Shown here piece by piece: positions 53,269-61,920 of a DNA stretch of 64,000 nucleotides; position 1 is the first letter of the stretch, and every line of letters begins with the position of its first letter. The DNA is taken from assembly GCA_023437715.1 (NCBI GenBank), contig JAEZFK010000035.1, forward strand, positions 73,612 through 137,611, read 5' to 3'. Source of the stretch: Bacillota bacterium (lineage in GTDB: Bacteria > Bacillota > Clostridia > Lachnospirales > Lachnospiraceae). The notes beneath the pieces are model-generated. The model saw only the letters and a list, made by a program, of their open reading frames with translations. It was not told where the DNA came from and searched no databases. The translations under genes were made by a program, and so were the position numbers.

Positions 53269-54717
53269 TTATTTAAACTTTTCTCTTTTCCTGCGGCGCT
53301 GCTCCAGCATCCGCTGGAAGACCTCTTCGTCTCCTTCCGCCTTTAAGCGGCGGATTCTCTCTTCTCTCCGAAGGGCCATTGCACGGCGCTCTCTCTTTTT
53401 CCTGTATACAAAGAATCCCGCTCCTGCGCCTGAAAGAATAAGGAGAGCTCCAATTCCTGCTGCCAGAATTCCGGCTCCCTTTTTCCCGGCTGCCTCAGAC
53501 TTGGATCCCTGGGAAGACGGAGCTGTTTCTGTTCCCCCCGGGGTTGTTCCCTCGGTCCCAGCTTCTGATCCGGAACTTTCCGGCAGTGCCTCTGCCTTTA
53601 CCGTTAAATAGGCCTGTCCCACCGTTCTGTCATTGTAAGTATACTGGATCATGGCGACCGCATCCTTGGGACTTCCTGGAGGAAGCTCTGTCACCAGGGT
53701 CTTGTCCGCCTGGGAAAACTCCCCACCCTTTGGAAGTGTTATGACGCCGTCCGGTTCCAGCTCTAAGTCCGACGGATCGTAGGTTGTCCCCCCGATTTCC
53801 ACCGGCTCCCCTTCTGCTCCGTAATCCGTCTCATTTCCCGTAACAGGGAAATTCTCGAAACGGCTGAAGCCAAATTCCAGGAGATTCTTTCCGTCTATGA
53901 AGTACTGCCTGGGACTTCCCTTCAAAACCACGGAAACAAGGCGTCTTCCATCCTGTTCCCCATAGGTGACAACGGTATTTCCCGCCTTAATGAGATATCC
54001 CGTTTTTCCGGCAACCGCAGACGGGCAGTAAAACTCGCTGTTGGGGTCTTTTGTCTTTACCAGACGGTGCTCATTGTAAATGGTAAGCCCGTCGGGATTG
54101 TTGATCGTAGGAGGAATATCATGGCTCAGCGCAGAACCGATTTCCACCATCTTTTTATTGCTGTAAGCCGCTTTCGCGATCAGGGCCATATCATAGGCGC
54201 TGACATACTGGGTATCCCCGTTAAGCCCCGACGGATTGTCAAAATGGCTTTCCGTACAGCCCAGCTCCGTCAGCTTGTCATTCATCATGCGGACAAATTC
54301 ATCCCTGCTCCCGGCCACATGCTCCGCAAGAGCGTTGGCCGCCTGATTGCAGGAATGGAGAATCAGGGAGTAAAGGCAGTCCTCTACGGAAAGCTTGTCG
54401 CCGTCGGTCACATTCAGCTTGTTCCCGCTGCCTTCCTCCACATTGTATACAGAATCCTTTGAAAACGTCACCATTTCGTCAAGGCTGCTGTTTTCCAGGA
54501 CAATGAGGGCTGTTAAAATCTTCGTTATACTGGCCGGCGGATAGGCGGCATGAATATTCTGCCCGTATATAACGGCCCCTGAATCCACATCCATGACAAT
54601 TCCCGCTTCTGCCTGGATTCCCATATCAGAGGGCCAGTCCGGCTTTGCATAGGCGGTCATAAGAAATAACTGACTGACCAGCAGCCAGCTGACCAATATT
54701 TTTATCCGACCTTTCAC
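53269..54717 (-). CDS. D-alanyl-D-alanine carboxypeptidase (DacF/PBP5 type)
   Basis: A 482-residue penicillin-binding protein that trims the terminal D-Ala of peptidoglycan pentapeptides. A signal peptide (residues 1-24, ending TAYA) is followed by the active-site SxxK at Ser63-Lys66 (PPASITKILT), SCN at 122-124 and KTG at 238-240. A C-terminal beta domain, a Ser/Gly/Thr-rich linker near 390-420, a transmembrane helix near 425-445 and a basic tail follow. Most family members are membrane-bound by an amphipathic helix; here a true transmembrane helix is used. The start is a GTG behind AGGAGG. Confidence 0.95.
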   Translation of the reverse strand: MKGRIKILVSWLLVSQLFLMTAYAKPDWPSDMGIQAEAGIVMDVDSGAVIYGQNIHAAYPPASITKILTALIVLENSSLDEMVTFSKDSVYNVEEGSGNKLNVTDGDKLSVEDCLYSLILHSCNQAANALAEHVAGSRDEFVRMMNDKLTELGCTESHFDNPSGLNGDTQYVSAYDMALIAKAAYSNKKMVEIGSALSHDIPPTINNPDGLTIYNEHRLVKTKDPNSEFYCPSAVAGKTGYLIKAGNTVVTYGEQDGRRLVSVVLKGSPRQYFIDGKNLLEFGFSRFENFPVTGNETDYGAEGEPVEIGGTTYDPSDLELEPDGVITLPKGGEFSQADKTLVTELPPGSPKDAVAMIQYTYNDRTVGQAYLTVKAEALPESSGSEAGTEGTTPGGTETAPSSQGSKSEAAGKKGAGILAAGIGALLILSGAGAGFFVYRKKRERRAMALRREERIRRLKAEGDEEVFQRMLEQRRRKREKFK

Positions 54718-55049
54718 TTATCAATCCTCCTGACATAAAATATGCCCTAAAGCCGCATCAAAGTCAGACCCCTCCGCAGTAAACAGCTGGATATCTGACC
54801 CCGCAGGCAATCGCCAAAGTCAAGCGGGCTTGATCCTGGCTCATTGCCGTCACGGGAATAATTATACGGTTTTAAGGCACTGTTTTTCTTCGTGAATTTG
54901 CCCTTATTCCAAGCTTCACAAAACGCTTTGCACCAATCAATTCAAAACCTCTCACTTTAAAACCTCAGTTTCACCATGGCGGAAAGCAGTCAATAATGGG
55001 CACATATATTATAATACATCATTTCTTTACTATATTCAAGGAAGATTTT

Positions 55050-55210
55050 GTTACTATTTAGCCATGCAGAAATATTTGCAGGATTTGGGCCTGGAGAGCT
55101 TGCTCACCAGGCCCAAATCCTGCAAATATTTCTATAGGGCGGAACGCCCGCAGGAATAATTTGGCGAGCTCTATCCGCCAAATTATTCCTGGCATGGCGC
55201 CCGGATAGTA
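55050..55210. repeat. 161-bp multi-hairpin dispersed repeat element (complete copy)
   Basis: Outer ends TTACTATTTAGCCATGC and GCATGGCGCCCGGATAGTA are imperfect inverted repeats, with GCCATGC/GCATGGC exact. Inside are a 27-bp perfect stem (55068-55094 with 55107-55133), a small GGGCG-GAA-CGCCC hairpin (55137-55149) and a 16-bp perfect stem (55151-55166 with 55176-55191). A right-end fragment occurs at 62033-62066, and the first 17 bases of another copy are at 63984-64000. It resembles a miniature inverted-repeat element; no transposase is encoded. Confidence 0.85.
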
Positions 55211-55215
55211 TTTTT

Positions 55216-55245
55216 CAAAAAAACACCCCCCCAGCCAAGCCGGGG
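55216..55245 (-). terminator. terminator downstream of the aminotransferase gene
   Basis: On the minus strand CCCCGGC-TTG-GCTGGGG (with one G-U pair) is followed by GGGTGTTTTTTT. It ends the metN operon. Confidence 0.8.
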
Positions 55246-55270
55246 AGGCCTAAAACTACCACAAATCCAC

Positions 55271-56437
55271 CTATCTCACACCTATCTTCTCCCTGATCCG
55301 TGAGAGCCTGTTCAAGGCTTCCTTTAAGGTTTCATCCCTCTTCGCAAAGTGGAAGCGTATCAGGTGATTAACCGGCTCCTTAAAAAAACTGGAACCGGGC
55401 ACAGCCCCTACACCCACATCCTTTGCCAATACCTCACAAAACTCCAGATCACTCTTGAAATGGAATTCAGAAATATCCATCATCACATAATAAGCCCCCT
55501 CCGGTACCGTATAAACCAGTCCCAGATCATCAAGCCCCTTTAAAAACAGCTCCCGTTTCCCGGTATACTTTTCAAGAAGGTCATCATAATAACCCTGTCC
55601 GAATTTAAGGCCGGGAATGACCGCCTCCTGCAAAGGAGCCGCCGCTCCCACAGTCAGAAAGTCGTGAACCTTTCTCGCCACATCCACAATCTCCGGCGGC
55701 GCGATGATATAGCCCAGACGCCAGCCTGTAATAGAGTACGTCTTTGACAGTGAGCTGCAGGAAATCGTCCTCTCCCACATTCCCGGCAGGGAAGCAAAAT
55801 AAACATGCTTATGAGGCGCGTAAACGATATGCTCGTAAACCTCGTCTGTAATGACGTACACATCGTACTTTTCTGCCAGTCCGGCAATATAGGTCAGTTC
55901 TTCCAGGGTAAATACCTTGCCGCAGGGATTGGACGGATTGCAGAGGATCAGGGCCTTAGGCTGCTGCCGGAAGGCGGCCTCCAGCTCCTGGGGATCGAAG
56001 TTAAATAAAGGCGGGTGAAGAGGCACATAAATGGGCTCCGCTCCCGACAGAATGGCATCCGCCCCATAATTTTCATAAAAGGGAGAGAATACGATGACCT
56101 TATCTCCCGGATTCGCCACGGTCATCATGGCCGCCATCATGGCTTCCGTGCTGCCGCATGTGACGACGATTTCTCTTGACGGGTCGATACCATGGCCCAT
56201 TGGCCCGGACTGCTTGGCCGCCAGGGCCTGCCGGAAGTTCTCCGCTCCCCAGGTGATGGAATACTGGTGGAAGTCGCCGTAAGCCACCTCCCGGAGCCGG
56301 TCCAGAATCTCCTTTGGCGGGTCAAAATCAGGGAAGCCCTGGGATAAATTGACGGCTCCGTACTGATTGCTGATCCTGGTCATACGCCGTATGACAGAGT
56401 CCGTAAAGCCGGCCGTCCGGTCAGATAATTTCTGCAT
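55271..56437 (-). CDS. class I PLP aminotransferase, YbdL/methionine-transaminase-like
   Basis: A 388-residue fold-type I aminotransferase. The PLP lysine is Lys232 in SSLSKTYSITGWRLGY; NPSNPCGKVFT and ITDEVYEHIVY give the other cofactor contacts. The N-terminal YGAVNLSQGFPDFDPP is typical of the kynurenine aminotransferase/YbdL subgroup, whose E. coli member transaminates methionine with its oxo acid. The start lies 17 bases inside the upstream FAD-oxidase gene, with its own AGGAGG. The operon (metN, metI, LDH-like, metQ, FAD oxidase) supports interconversion of methionine and 4-methylthio-2-oxobutyrate. Confidence 0.9.
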   Translation of the reverse strand: MQKLSDRTAGFTDSVIRRMTRISNQYGAVNLSQGFPDFDPPKEILDRLREVAYGDFHQYSITWGAENFRQALAAKQSGPMGHGIDPSREIVVTCGSTEAMMAAMMTVANPGDKVIVFSPFYENYGADAILSGAEPIYVPLHPPLFNFDPQELEAAFRQQPKALILCNPSNPCGKVFTLEELTYIAGLAEKYDVYVITDEVYEHIVYAPHKHVYFASLPGMWERTISCSSLSKTYSITGWRLGYIIAPPEIVDVARKVHDFLTVGAAAPLQEAVIPGLKFGQGYYDDLLEKYTGKRELFLKGLDDLGLVYTVPEGAYYVMMDISEFHFKSDLEFCEVLAKDVGVGAVPGSSFFKEPVNHLIRFHFAKRDETLKEALNRLSRIREKIGVR

Positions 56438-57824
56438 TGCTCTCTCCTCCTGTAATATAGGATTTCCGGTTGTTCAAGATGTGAAGCGGGTCCAGGGCGT
56501 CCTTGATCCGGTTCATGACCAGAAGGTTTTCACCTGCCGTTTCCTTAAGGAAATAGGGACGTTTGCTGATTCCGACGCCATGCTCGCCAGAGGTCAGTCC
56601 GCCCAGCTGGTAGGCCTTTTTGTAGACCTTTTCCATGTTTTTCTTAAGCTCCCTGCGCCAGCTCTCCTCGTCCCGGTTTCCCCGGACCACGCATAAGTGG
56701 ACATTGCCGTCCCCGGCGTGGCCGAAGCTGACCATCTGCATGGACGTATCCTGTTCCAGCTCATTGATGTATTGAATGAAAATATGGCTTTTATCAATAG
56801 GCACCACAATGTCTACAGGTTCCTGCTCGGACACAGCTTCCACAGCATTCACAAGAGCTCCACGGACCTTCCAGATTCCTGCCGCTAAGTCCGGGTCTGT
56901 CAGGACCATATAATCAAGGGCGCCGTGCTCTGTCACAAGACGTCTCACCTCTTTCACAGAGGCATCCACCTCCGCCTTTCTGCCGTCAAAGGTCAGAAGG
57001 ATATAGGAACCGGCATCGGGCCTTGGATAACGGAACTCCATGAATTCCTCTCCCAGGGAAATGACCTTCCTCTCCACAAATTCCACCGCCGTTGGATTCA
57101 CATTGGCCCTCAGAATGGACAGGACATTTTCCATGCCGGTTCTTAAACCGGAAAATGGGACAAGAACGCTGACAGAGGTTTCCGGCTTTGGAATCACCTT
57201 TAGGATACATTTTGTGATGACGGCCAGGGTTCCTTCAGAACCGACAATTAAGTTCTTAAGGGAAAGGCCGCTGGCGTCCTTGACATTTTTGCTGCCCACT
57301 TCTAAAACGGTGCCGTCTGCCAGAACGATTTCCAGGCCCCTGACGTAATCCCTGGTCACTCCGTATTTTACCGCCCTCATCCCTCCTGCATTGGTGCTGA
57401 TGTTTCCGCCCAGAGAGGAGGCCTTTTCCCCCGGATCAGGGGGATAGAAGAAGCCTTCCTTTTCCACAAAGGCCTGAAAATCCTGAAGCAGGACCCCTGG
57501 CTCTGCCGTAGCCGTAAAGGTGTCCTTATCCAGCTCCAGAATGCGGTTCAGCCTGGAAAGGTCCAGGATAATTCCCCCTTCCACCGGAACGGTGGAGCCC
57601 ACCAGATTGGTCCCCGCGCCTCTGGGAGTCACAGGAATCCGGTTTTCGTAGGCGTATTGGAGGATCTTGCTGACCTCCCCGGTGGAGGCCGGAAATACCA
57701 GCGCTTCGGCACTTCCGGTCAGCCGCCCTAAGGTGTCGCTTAAGAAACGGGGCTCTATGTGATCGAACACCAGCCGTTCCGGGTCCTGGATGATGGCGCC
57801 CATGGCATTTTTATCTATGTTCAT
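56421..57824 (-). CDS. FAD-linked 2-hydroxyacid dehydrogenase, GlcD/D-lactate dehydrogenase family
   Basis: A 467-residue PCMH-type flavoprotein oxidising D-2-hydroxy acids to 2-oxo acids. The FAD-binding segment is TPRGAGTNLVGSTVPVEGG (near 58-76) with GGNISTNAGGMRAVKYGVTR near 128-147; the C-terminal FAD-oxidase domain ends GLTSGEHGVGISKRPYF. No iron-sulfur domain is attached; an electron acceptor such as EtfAB must be encoded elsewhere. It lies between metQ and the aminotransferase; a methionine-derived hydroxy acid is a reasonable substrate, though lactate or glycolate cannot be excluded. Confidence 0.9.
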   Translation of the reverse strand: MNIDKNAMGAIIQDPERLVFDHIEPRFLSDTLGRLTGSAEALVFPASTGEVSKILQYAYENRIPVTPRGAGTNLVGSTVPVEGGIILDLSRLNRILELDKDTFTATAEPGVLLQDFQAFVEKEGFFYPPDPGEKASSLGGNISTNAGGMRAVKYGVTRDYVRGLEIVLADGTVLEVGSKNVKDASGLSLKNLIVGSEGTLAVITKCILKVIPKPETSVSVLVPFSGLRTGMENVLSILRANVNPTAVEFVERKVISLGEEFMEFRYPRPDAGSYILLTFDGRKAEVDASVKEVRRLVTEHGALDYMVLTDPDLAAGIWKVRGALVNAVEAVSEQEPVDIVVPIDKSHIFIQYINELEQDTSMQMVSFGHAGDGNVHLCVVRGNRDEESWRRELKKNMEKVYKKAYQLGGLTSGEHGVGISKRPYFLKETAGENLLVMNRIKDALDPLHILNNRKSYITGGESNAEII

Positions 57825-57845
57825 AACTGCCTCCGGTAAAATCTC

Positions 57846-58796
57846 TTATTTGCTCAGTAAATCCTCGTCCCAGCCCTGCTTGATGAAATAGCCGCCGTAA
57901 TTGTCGTTAAATACCTTTTCTGTTGCCGGGGACTGGAATGCTTCGATGACCTTCCGGTATGTCTCCACCTTTTCCGGATCGCTTAAATCGTCGGTGCGGG
58001 CTGCCACCAAGTTCCAGTAATTTTCTTCTCCAAGGCTGGTGTCAGAGAATATGGCTTCCTCTGTCTTTAAGCCGAAATCCAGGGCGTAGTTTCCGTTGAT
58101 GATGGCCGCTGTCACATCCGCCAGAGCAGACGGAATGGTGTTGGCCGCCAGCTCCTGTATTTTAATCTGAACGTTGTAGGTCTCAATATCGTCTGTGGTG
58201 GGGTTAAAGCCTGCATCCGCCTTGATCTTAATTAAGCCTGCCGCCTCAAGCACCTTTAATGCACGGCCTCCGTTGGTCACGTCGTTTGGAATGGCCACAG
58301 TATCCCCGTCTTTGATTTCCTCAACGGAAGTGACCTTTTTGGAATAGAGGTTTAAGGGAATGATGAAAGTGTTGCCTATATTCTGGATCTTGTAGCCATA
58401 GCTCTGAATCTCATTGTCCAGGTAAATGCGGTGCTGGAATGCGTTCAAATCGATTTCCCCGTTGGCAAGGGCGTTGTTTGGTGTCACATAGTCGGAGAAC
58501 TGGACGATATCCAGGTTGATTCCCTCTGATTTCAGTGCTTCCTTTGCAGGAGCCCATAAGTCCTCATAAATGCTTCCCACCACGCCCAGCTTTACGGTGA
58601 CCGGATCTCCGGTCTTTTCTGCAACAGTGGTTTCAGCGGTCTGGGCTGTAGTCTCGGCGGTCTGGGAAGAGCTTTCCGCAGACTTGGTGCTTTCCGCAGC
58701 CTGGGTGCCGCTGTTTGATGAGGCGCCGCAGGCAGTAAGAGATAAGACCAGGGCTGAGGCGGATAATAAAATTGCGGTAAGTTTTCTGTTTTTCAT
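57846..58796 (-). CDS. metQ: MetQ-type substrate-binding lipoprotein
   Basis: Binds methionine or related compounds outside the membrane and delivers it to MetNI. The 316-residue protein from the ATG at 58796 (GGAGG) has a lipoprotein signal with lipobox LTACGAS (Cys23), a Ser/Thr/Ala/Glu-rich linker, then the NlpA/MetQ domain (VKLGVVGSIYEDLWAPAKEA, NLDIVQFSDYVTPNNAL, LNAFQHRIYLDNE). It is separated from metNI by the LDH-like gene, an unusual insertion. Confidence 0.93.
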   Translation of the reverse strand: MKNRKLTAILLSASALVLSLTACGASSNSGTQAAESTKSAESSSQTAETTAQTAETTVAEKTGDPVTVKLGVVGSIYEDLWAPAKEALKSEGINLDIVQFSDYVTPNNALANGEIDLNAFQHRIYLDNEIQSYGYKIQNIGNTFIIPLNLYSKKVTSVEEIKDGDTVAIPNDVTNGGRALKVLEAAGLIKIKADAGFNPTTDDIETYNVQIKIQELAANTIPSALADVTAAIINGNYALDFGLKTEEAIFSDTSLGEENYWNLVAARTDDLSDPEKVETYRKVIEAFQSPATEKVFNDNYGGYFIKQGWDEDLLSK

Positions 58797-58864
58797 AATT
58801 GTTTCCTCCATTTTGAAAGTTTGATTATTTTGAATGATTGGTTATTTTAATCATTGAATCCATA

Positions 58865-59824
58865 TTAAAGTGTCAGCGCCAGACGGAAATTCTCTCTCAT
58901 CGTCCGGCAGGACTCCTGAAACAGAGCTTCTTCTGCTTCTGTCAGCCGAAGCTCCACCACCTGGGCCGCTCCGTGACGGTTTAAGACCGTGGGAACGCTG
59001 GCGTAAACATCTGTCTGGCCGTACTGTCCTGTCAGCAGGGTGGAAATGGGAAGAACACGGTCCTCGTCGCCGAATACCGCCCGGACCACCTCGGCAATGG
59101 CGGCCCCGATTCCAAACTCCGTAGAGCCCTTTCCGGCCAATATGTGCCAGCCGCCGGCCTTTCCTTCTGCCGCAATGGCTTCTAAATCTAATTTCCCATA
59201 TGTATCCGGCTGTTCCTCCATGAGCTGGAATAAAGGCTTTCCGGCCACAGTTACCGCTGACCAGGGCACCATCTGACTCTCCCCGTGCTCTCCCAGGGCG
59301 TAGGCCTGGATGGATTTCTGGTCGATGCCGATGGCCTGGGAAATGGCTCTCCGCAGCCTGGCGCTGTCTAAGGTGGTGCTGGTGGAAAATATCTTCTGAG
59401 GCGGATACTCCAGCACATGCTGGATATAATGGGTGACCACGTCCGCAGGGTTTGAGATGTTCAGGATGATTCCGTTAAAGCCTGAAGTACGGATATGGCC
59501 TGTGATTTCCTTAACAATCTCGATGGTCTGCTTTAAGGTATCCATTCTGGTCTGCCCCTTGCTCATATCAGGCAAAGGCCCCGCCGCAACGATGATTAAA
59601 TCCGCATCCGCGGCATCCTCATAGCCTCCGGCCCGGACAATGGCCCGTTTCGGCAAGTAGACGGTGGAGTCGAAAAGGTCCAGGGCCTGGGCCGCCGCCT
59701 TTTTCCCGTCGATATCGATGTAGACAATTTCCTCTGCAAGCCCCTGGGACAGCAGAGCATAGCCTCCGTGAGATCCAACGTGGCCTGCGCCGATGATTAC
59801 GATTTTTCTTTTTTGAATTTCCAT
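58865..59824 (-). CDS. L-2-hydroxyacid dehydrogenase of the LDH/MDH superfamily
   Basis: A 319-residue NAD-dependent enzyme from the ATG at 59824 (GGAGG eight bases upstream). It has the NAD motif IIGAGHVGSHGGYAL, catalytic Asp in SNPADVVTHY, His in GEHGESQ and the substrate Arg in GQTRMDTL. In lactate dehydrogenases the specificity loop reads NQKPGETR; here it reads DMSKGQTR, so Gln102 is Met. Replacing Gln102 by Met is known to enlarge substrate range toward bulky hydrophobic 2-oxo acids. With metN, metI and metQ around it, the likely substrate is 4-methylthio-2-oxobutyrate/2-hydroxy acid rather than pyruvate/lactate. Confidence 0.88.
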   Translation of the reverse strand: MEIQKRKIVIIGAGHVGSHGGYALLSQGLAEEIVYIDIDGKKAAAQALDLFDSTVYLPKRAIVRAGGYEDAADADLIIVAAGPLPDMSKGQTRMDTLKQTIEIVKEITGHIRTSGFNGIILNISNPADVVTHYIQHVLEYPPQKIFSTSTTLDSARLRRAISQAIGIDQKSIQAYALGEHGESQMVPWSAVTVAGKPLFQLMEEQPDTYGKLDLEAIAAEGKAGGWHILAGKGSTEFGIGAAIAEVVRAVFGDEDRVLPISTLLTGQYGQTDVYASVPTVLNRHGAAQVVELRLTEAEEALFQESCRTMRENFRLALTL

Positions 59825-59853
59825 TTTCATTTCCTCCAAAAAGCCCCTTATTT

Positions 59854-60534
59854 TTAATGAGTGCTCTTTTTAACCACTTGATTTCCTATAATCTGGACCA
59901 CACTGACCATGAGCACCAGGACCAGAACCGTGACATAGGTCACATCCGTCTGATTCCTGTCATGGCCGTAGCGGATGGCGAAATCTCCAAGGCCTCCCGC
60001 GCCTACAGCTCCCGCCATGGCGGTCAGGCCCAGAAGGCTGATGGCTGTAATCGTGGTGCTGCGGGCGATTCCTGCGATGCTCTCCCGAAGATAGACCCGG
60101 AAAATAATTTCCAGAGGGCTAAGGCCCATGGAAAGAGCCGCCTCCACCAGACCGTGGTCCACCTCTGCCAGGGCGCTTTCAATCTGCCGGGCAAAAAACG
60201 GGACTGTTCCAAAGACCAGAGGAACGATCGCTCCCTCCACGCCGATGGCCGTTCCCATAATGAGACGGGAAAGAGGCATGACGCCTGTCAGAAGGATGAT
60301 AAAGGGTATGGAGCGGAAAAAATTGATGATCTTGTCAAGGGCCTGGAAAACGGCCGTATTTTCCAGGATTCCCTTAGGTCTGGTGACCGTGATGATGACT
60401 CCCAGGGTTAAGCCCAGCAAAAAGGAAATGGACCCGGACCAAAAGGTCATGACCAGGGTGTCCCCGATGGCCTCATAAAAATCCGGCAGCTTGCCTGCCA
60501 CATTGGGCACGATGTTAAGAAACCATTCCTGCAT
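59854..60534 (-). CDS. metI: MetI-type ABC transporter permease
   Basis: A 226-residue inner-membrane permease with five or so transmembrane segments and the EAA loop (LVEAALSMGLSPLEIIFRVY) that docks MetN. IPFIILLTGVMPLSRLIMGT is typical of MetI. GGAGGTG precedes the ATG. It overlaps metN by 20 bases, so coupling is strong. Confidence 0.95.
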   Translation of the reverse strand: MQEWFLNIVPNVAGKLPDFYEAIGDTLVMTFWSGSISFLLGLTLGVIITVTRPKGILENTAVFQALDKIINFFRSIPFIILLTGVMPLSRLIMGTAIGVEGAIVPLVFGTVPFFARQIESALAEVDHGLVEAALSMGLSPLEIIFRVYLRESIAGIARSTTITAISLLGLTAMAGAVGAGGLGDFAIRYGHDRNQTDVTYVTVLVLVLMVSVVQIIGNQVVKKSTH

Positions 60535-61567
60535 CTTTTATCACCTCCACTCCTACGTTTTTTTCAATCAGATAATCCATAGCCTGGTTGATTCTGTTCC
60601 TGTCGCCGTCTACAATGGCAACAGTGCCGCCGATAGGCGCTTCCTGGACGATTTCTATATCTGAAAATATGATGTTTAAATTGATGTCAAATTTCCGTGA
60701 AACCGTGGATATAAGGGGCTCTGAAACATTTTTCTGCACATAGGTCAGGCGGACGATCAACTCTCCCGGCTTCAGCCGTGTGACCGGGGAATCCTCGGCC
60801 AGAAGCCCTTCGATCTTCTGTAAATTCGAAGTGGCGCGGATGAAATCCCTTGTCACCCGCTCCCTGGGATTGGAAAAAATGGAAAATACCTCTCCCTCTT
60901 CCACCACCTTTCCCTTTTCCATGACAGCCACCCGGCTGCAGATTTCCTTGATGACGGCCATCTCATGGGTGATAACAACCACGGTGATTCCCAGCTGCTT
61001 ATTGAGCTTTTGGAGAAGCTGGAGAATGGACCGGGTGGTCTGAGGGTCTAAGGCGCTGGTTGCCTCGTCACACAAGAGAACCTTGGGATCATTGGCTAAG
61101 GCTCTGGCAATGGCCACCCTCTGCTTCTGACCGCCGGAAAGCTGGGCGGGATAGGCATTTTCCTTATCTGCAATATCCACAAGCTTCAGCAGTTCTCTCA
61201 CCTTTTTTGCCGTCTCTTCTTTGGAAAGGCCGCTGCCCTTTAAGGGAAAGGCCACATTTCCGAACACGGTCCTGGAACGCATCAGGTTGAAATGCTGAAA
61301 GATCATGCCGATACGCTTTCTGGCAGCCCGCAGGGCTTTCGGCGGCAGACCTGTAAGTACCTGGCCGTCTACTGTGACGGTGCCGCTGGTAGGCGTCTCC
61401 AGCAAGTTGATACATCGGACCAGAGTCGATTTCCCGGCTCCGGAGAATCCGATGATCCCGAATATTTCTCCTTTTTCAATAGACAGCGACACGTCATGGA
61501 CCGCATGGACTTCACCGGCCCCTGTCCCAAAGGTTTTTGAGATATTTTCCAACTGAATCACACTCAT
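60515..61567 (-). CDS. metN: methionine ABC transporter ATP-binding protein
   Basis: A 350-residue ATPase with Walker A GFSGAGKST (38-46), signature LSGGQKQRVAIARAL, Walker B VLLCDEATSALDPQT and the H-loop VVVITHEMAV. Residues 270-345 form the C-terminal NIL (ACT-like) domain that binds methionine and inhibits transport. It is the first structural gene after the leader peptide and terminator. AGGAGG precedes the ATG. Confidence 0.97.
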   Translation of the reverse strand: MSVIQLENISKTFGTGAGEVHAVHDVSLSIEKGEIFGIIGFSGAGKSTLVRCINLLETPTSGTVTVDGQVLTGLPPKALRAARKRIGMIFQHFNLMRSRTVFGNVAFPLKGSGLSKEETAKKVRELLKLVDIADKENAYPAQLSGGQKQRVAIARALANDPKVLLCDEATSALDPQTTRSILQLLQKLNKQLGITVVVITHEMAVIKEICSRVAVMEKGKVVEEGEVFSIFSNPRERVTRDFIRATSNLQKIEGLLAEDSPVTRLKPGELIVRLTYVQKNVSEPLISTVSRKFDINLNIIFSDIEIVQEAPIGGTVAIVDGDRNRINQAMDYLIEKNVGVEVIKDAGMVS

Positions 61568-61649
61568 TTCCTCCTATTAATAAAGAATCCGCTTGCGGAC
61601 TCTGGCGCCGGAGCCGGGTTGCTTCAGCAACCATACTTTCCTGGCGCGG

Positions 61650-61707
61650 AGTGCGCATCCCCCGGAGGGTTTTTATCGTATAGAGCAAACCTTTCCTATA
61701 CGATAAA
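61650..61707 (-). repeat. short dispersed repeat, copy 2 (after the met leader terminator)
   Basis: On the minus strand TTATCGTATAG pairs perfectly with CTATACGATAA, followed by AAACCCTCCGGGGGATGCG, the same order as at 17897-17955. In the trp copy two bases of the hairpin differ but still pair as G-U, so pairing is conserved. Its position directly after a terminator is also the same. Confidence 0.75.
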
Positions 61708-61736
61708 AAACGGGCAGCTTTCAGGCTCCCGTTTTT
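61705..61736 (-). terminator. attenuator-like terminator between the leader peptide and metN
   Basis: On the minus strand AAAAACGGG-AGC-CTGAAA-GCT-G-CCCGTTTTTT forms a strong stem with a T-run. It begins 44 bases after the leader-peptide stop and 138 bases before metN, so unregulated transcription should end here. Confidence 0.9.
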
Positions 61737-61779
61737 GGTCTACTGTGTTTGCATTATGAAATACACAATGGCTGTGAAA

Positions 61780-61920
61780 TCAGCGCTGCAATGACAGATC
61801 CTTATCTACCGGATTGAGAGCACAGAAAGCAAAATGGGCGCGACACATCAGGGACATGGCAGTTGACATGTCCTTACACATACACATGGTAAAATGGATT
61901 GCGGCTGCGGATTTTGTCAT
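61780..61920 (-). CDS. 46-residue Met/Cys-rich leader peptide of the metN operon
   Basis: Starts at an ATG (61920) with a perfect AGGAGG nine bases upstream. It begins MTKSAAAIHFTMCMCKDMST and continues AMSLMCRAHFAFC, then ends ALNPVDKDLSLQR. Six Met (including the start) and four Cys fall within the first 33 residues, with the MCMC cluster at 12-15. It lies between a consensus promoter and an intrinsic terminator, upstream of methionine-transport genes. The design is that of a ribosome-mediated attenuator reading Met or Cys codons. No SAM-box or T-box motif is visible. The peptide family is not known to me. Confidence 0.75.
   Translation of the reverse strand: MTKSAAAIHFTMCMCKDMSTAMSLMCRAHFAFCALNPVDKDLSLQR

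Larger units (their letters stand above)
54718..55270. other. 553-base intergenic region containing a dispersed hairpin repeat
   Basis: Between the carboxypeptidase and the aminotransferase. The half nearer the aminotransferase holds the 161-bp repeat at 55050-55210 and a terminator at 55216-55245. The other half (54718-55049) has no frame with a ribosome binding site and only weak inverted repeats; I see nothing assignable in it. Confidence 0.6.
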
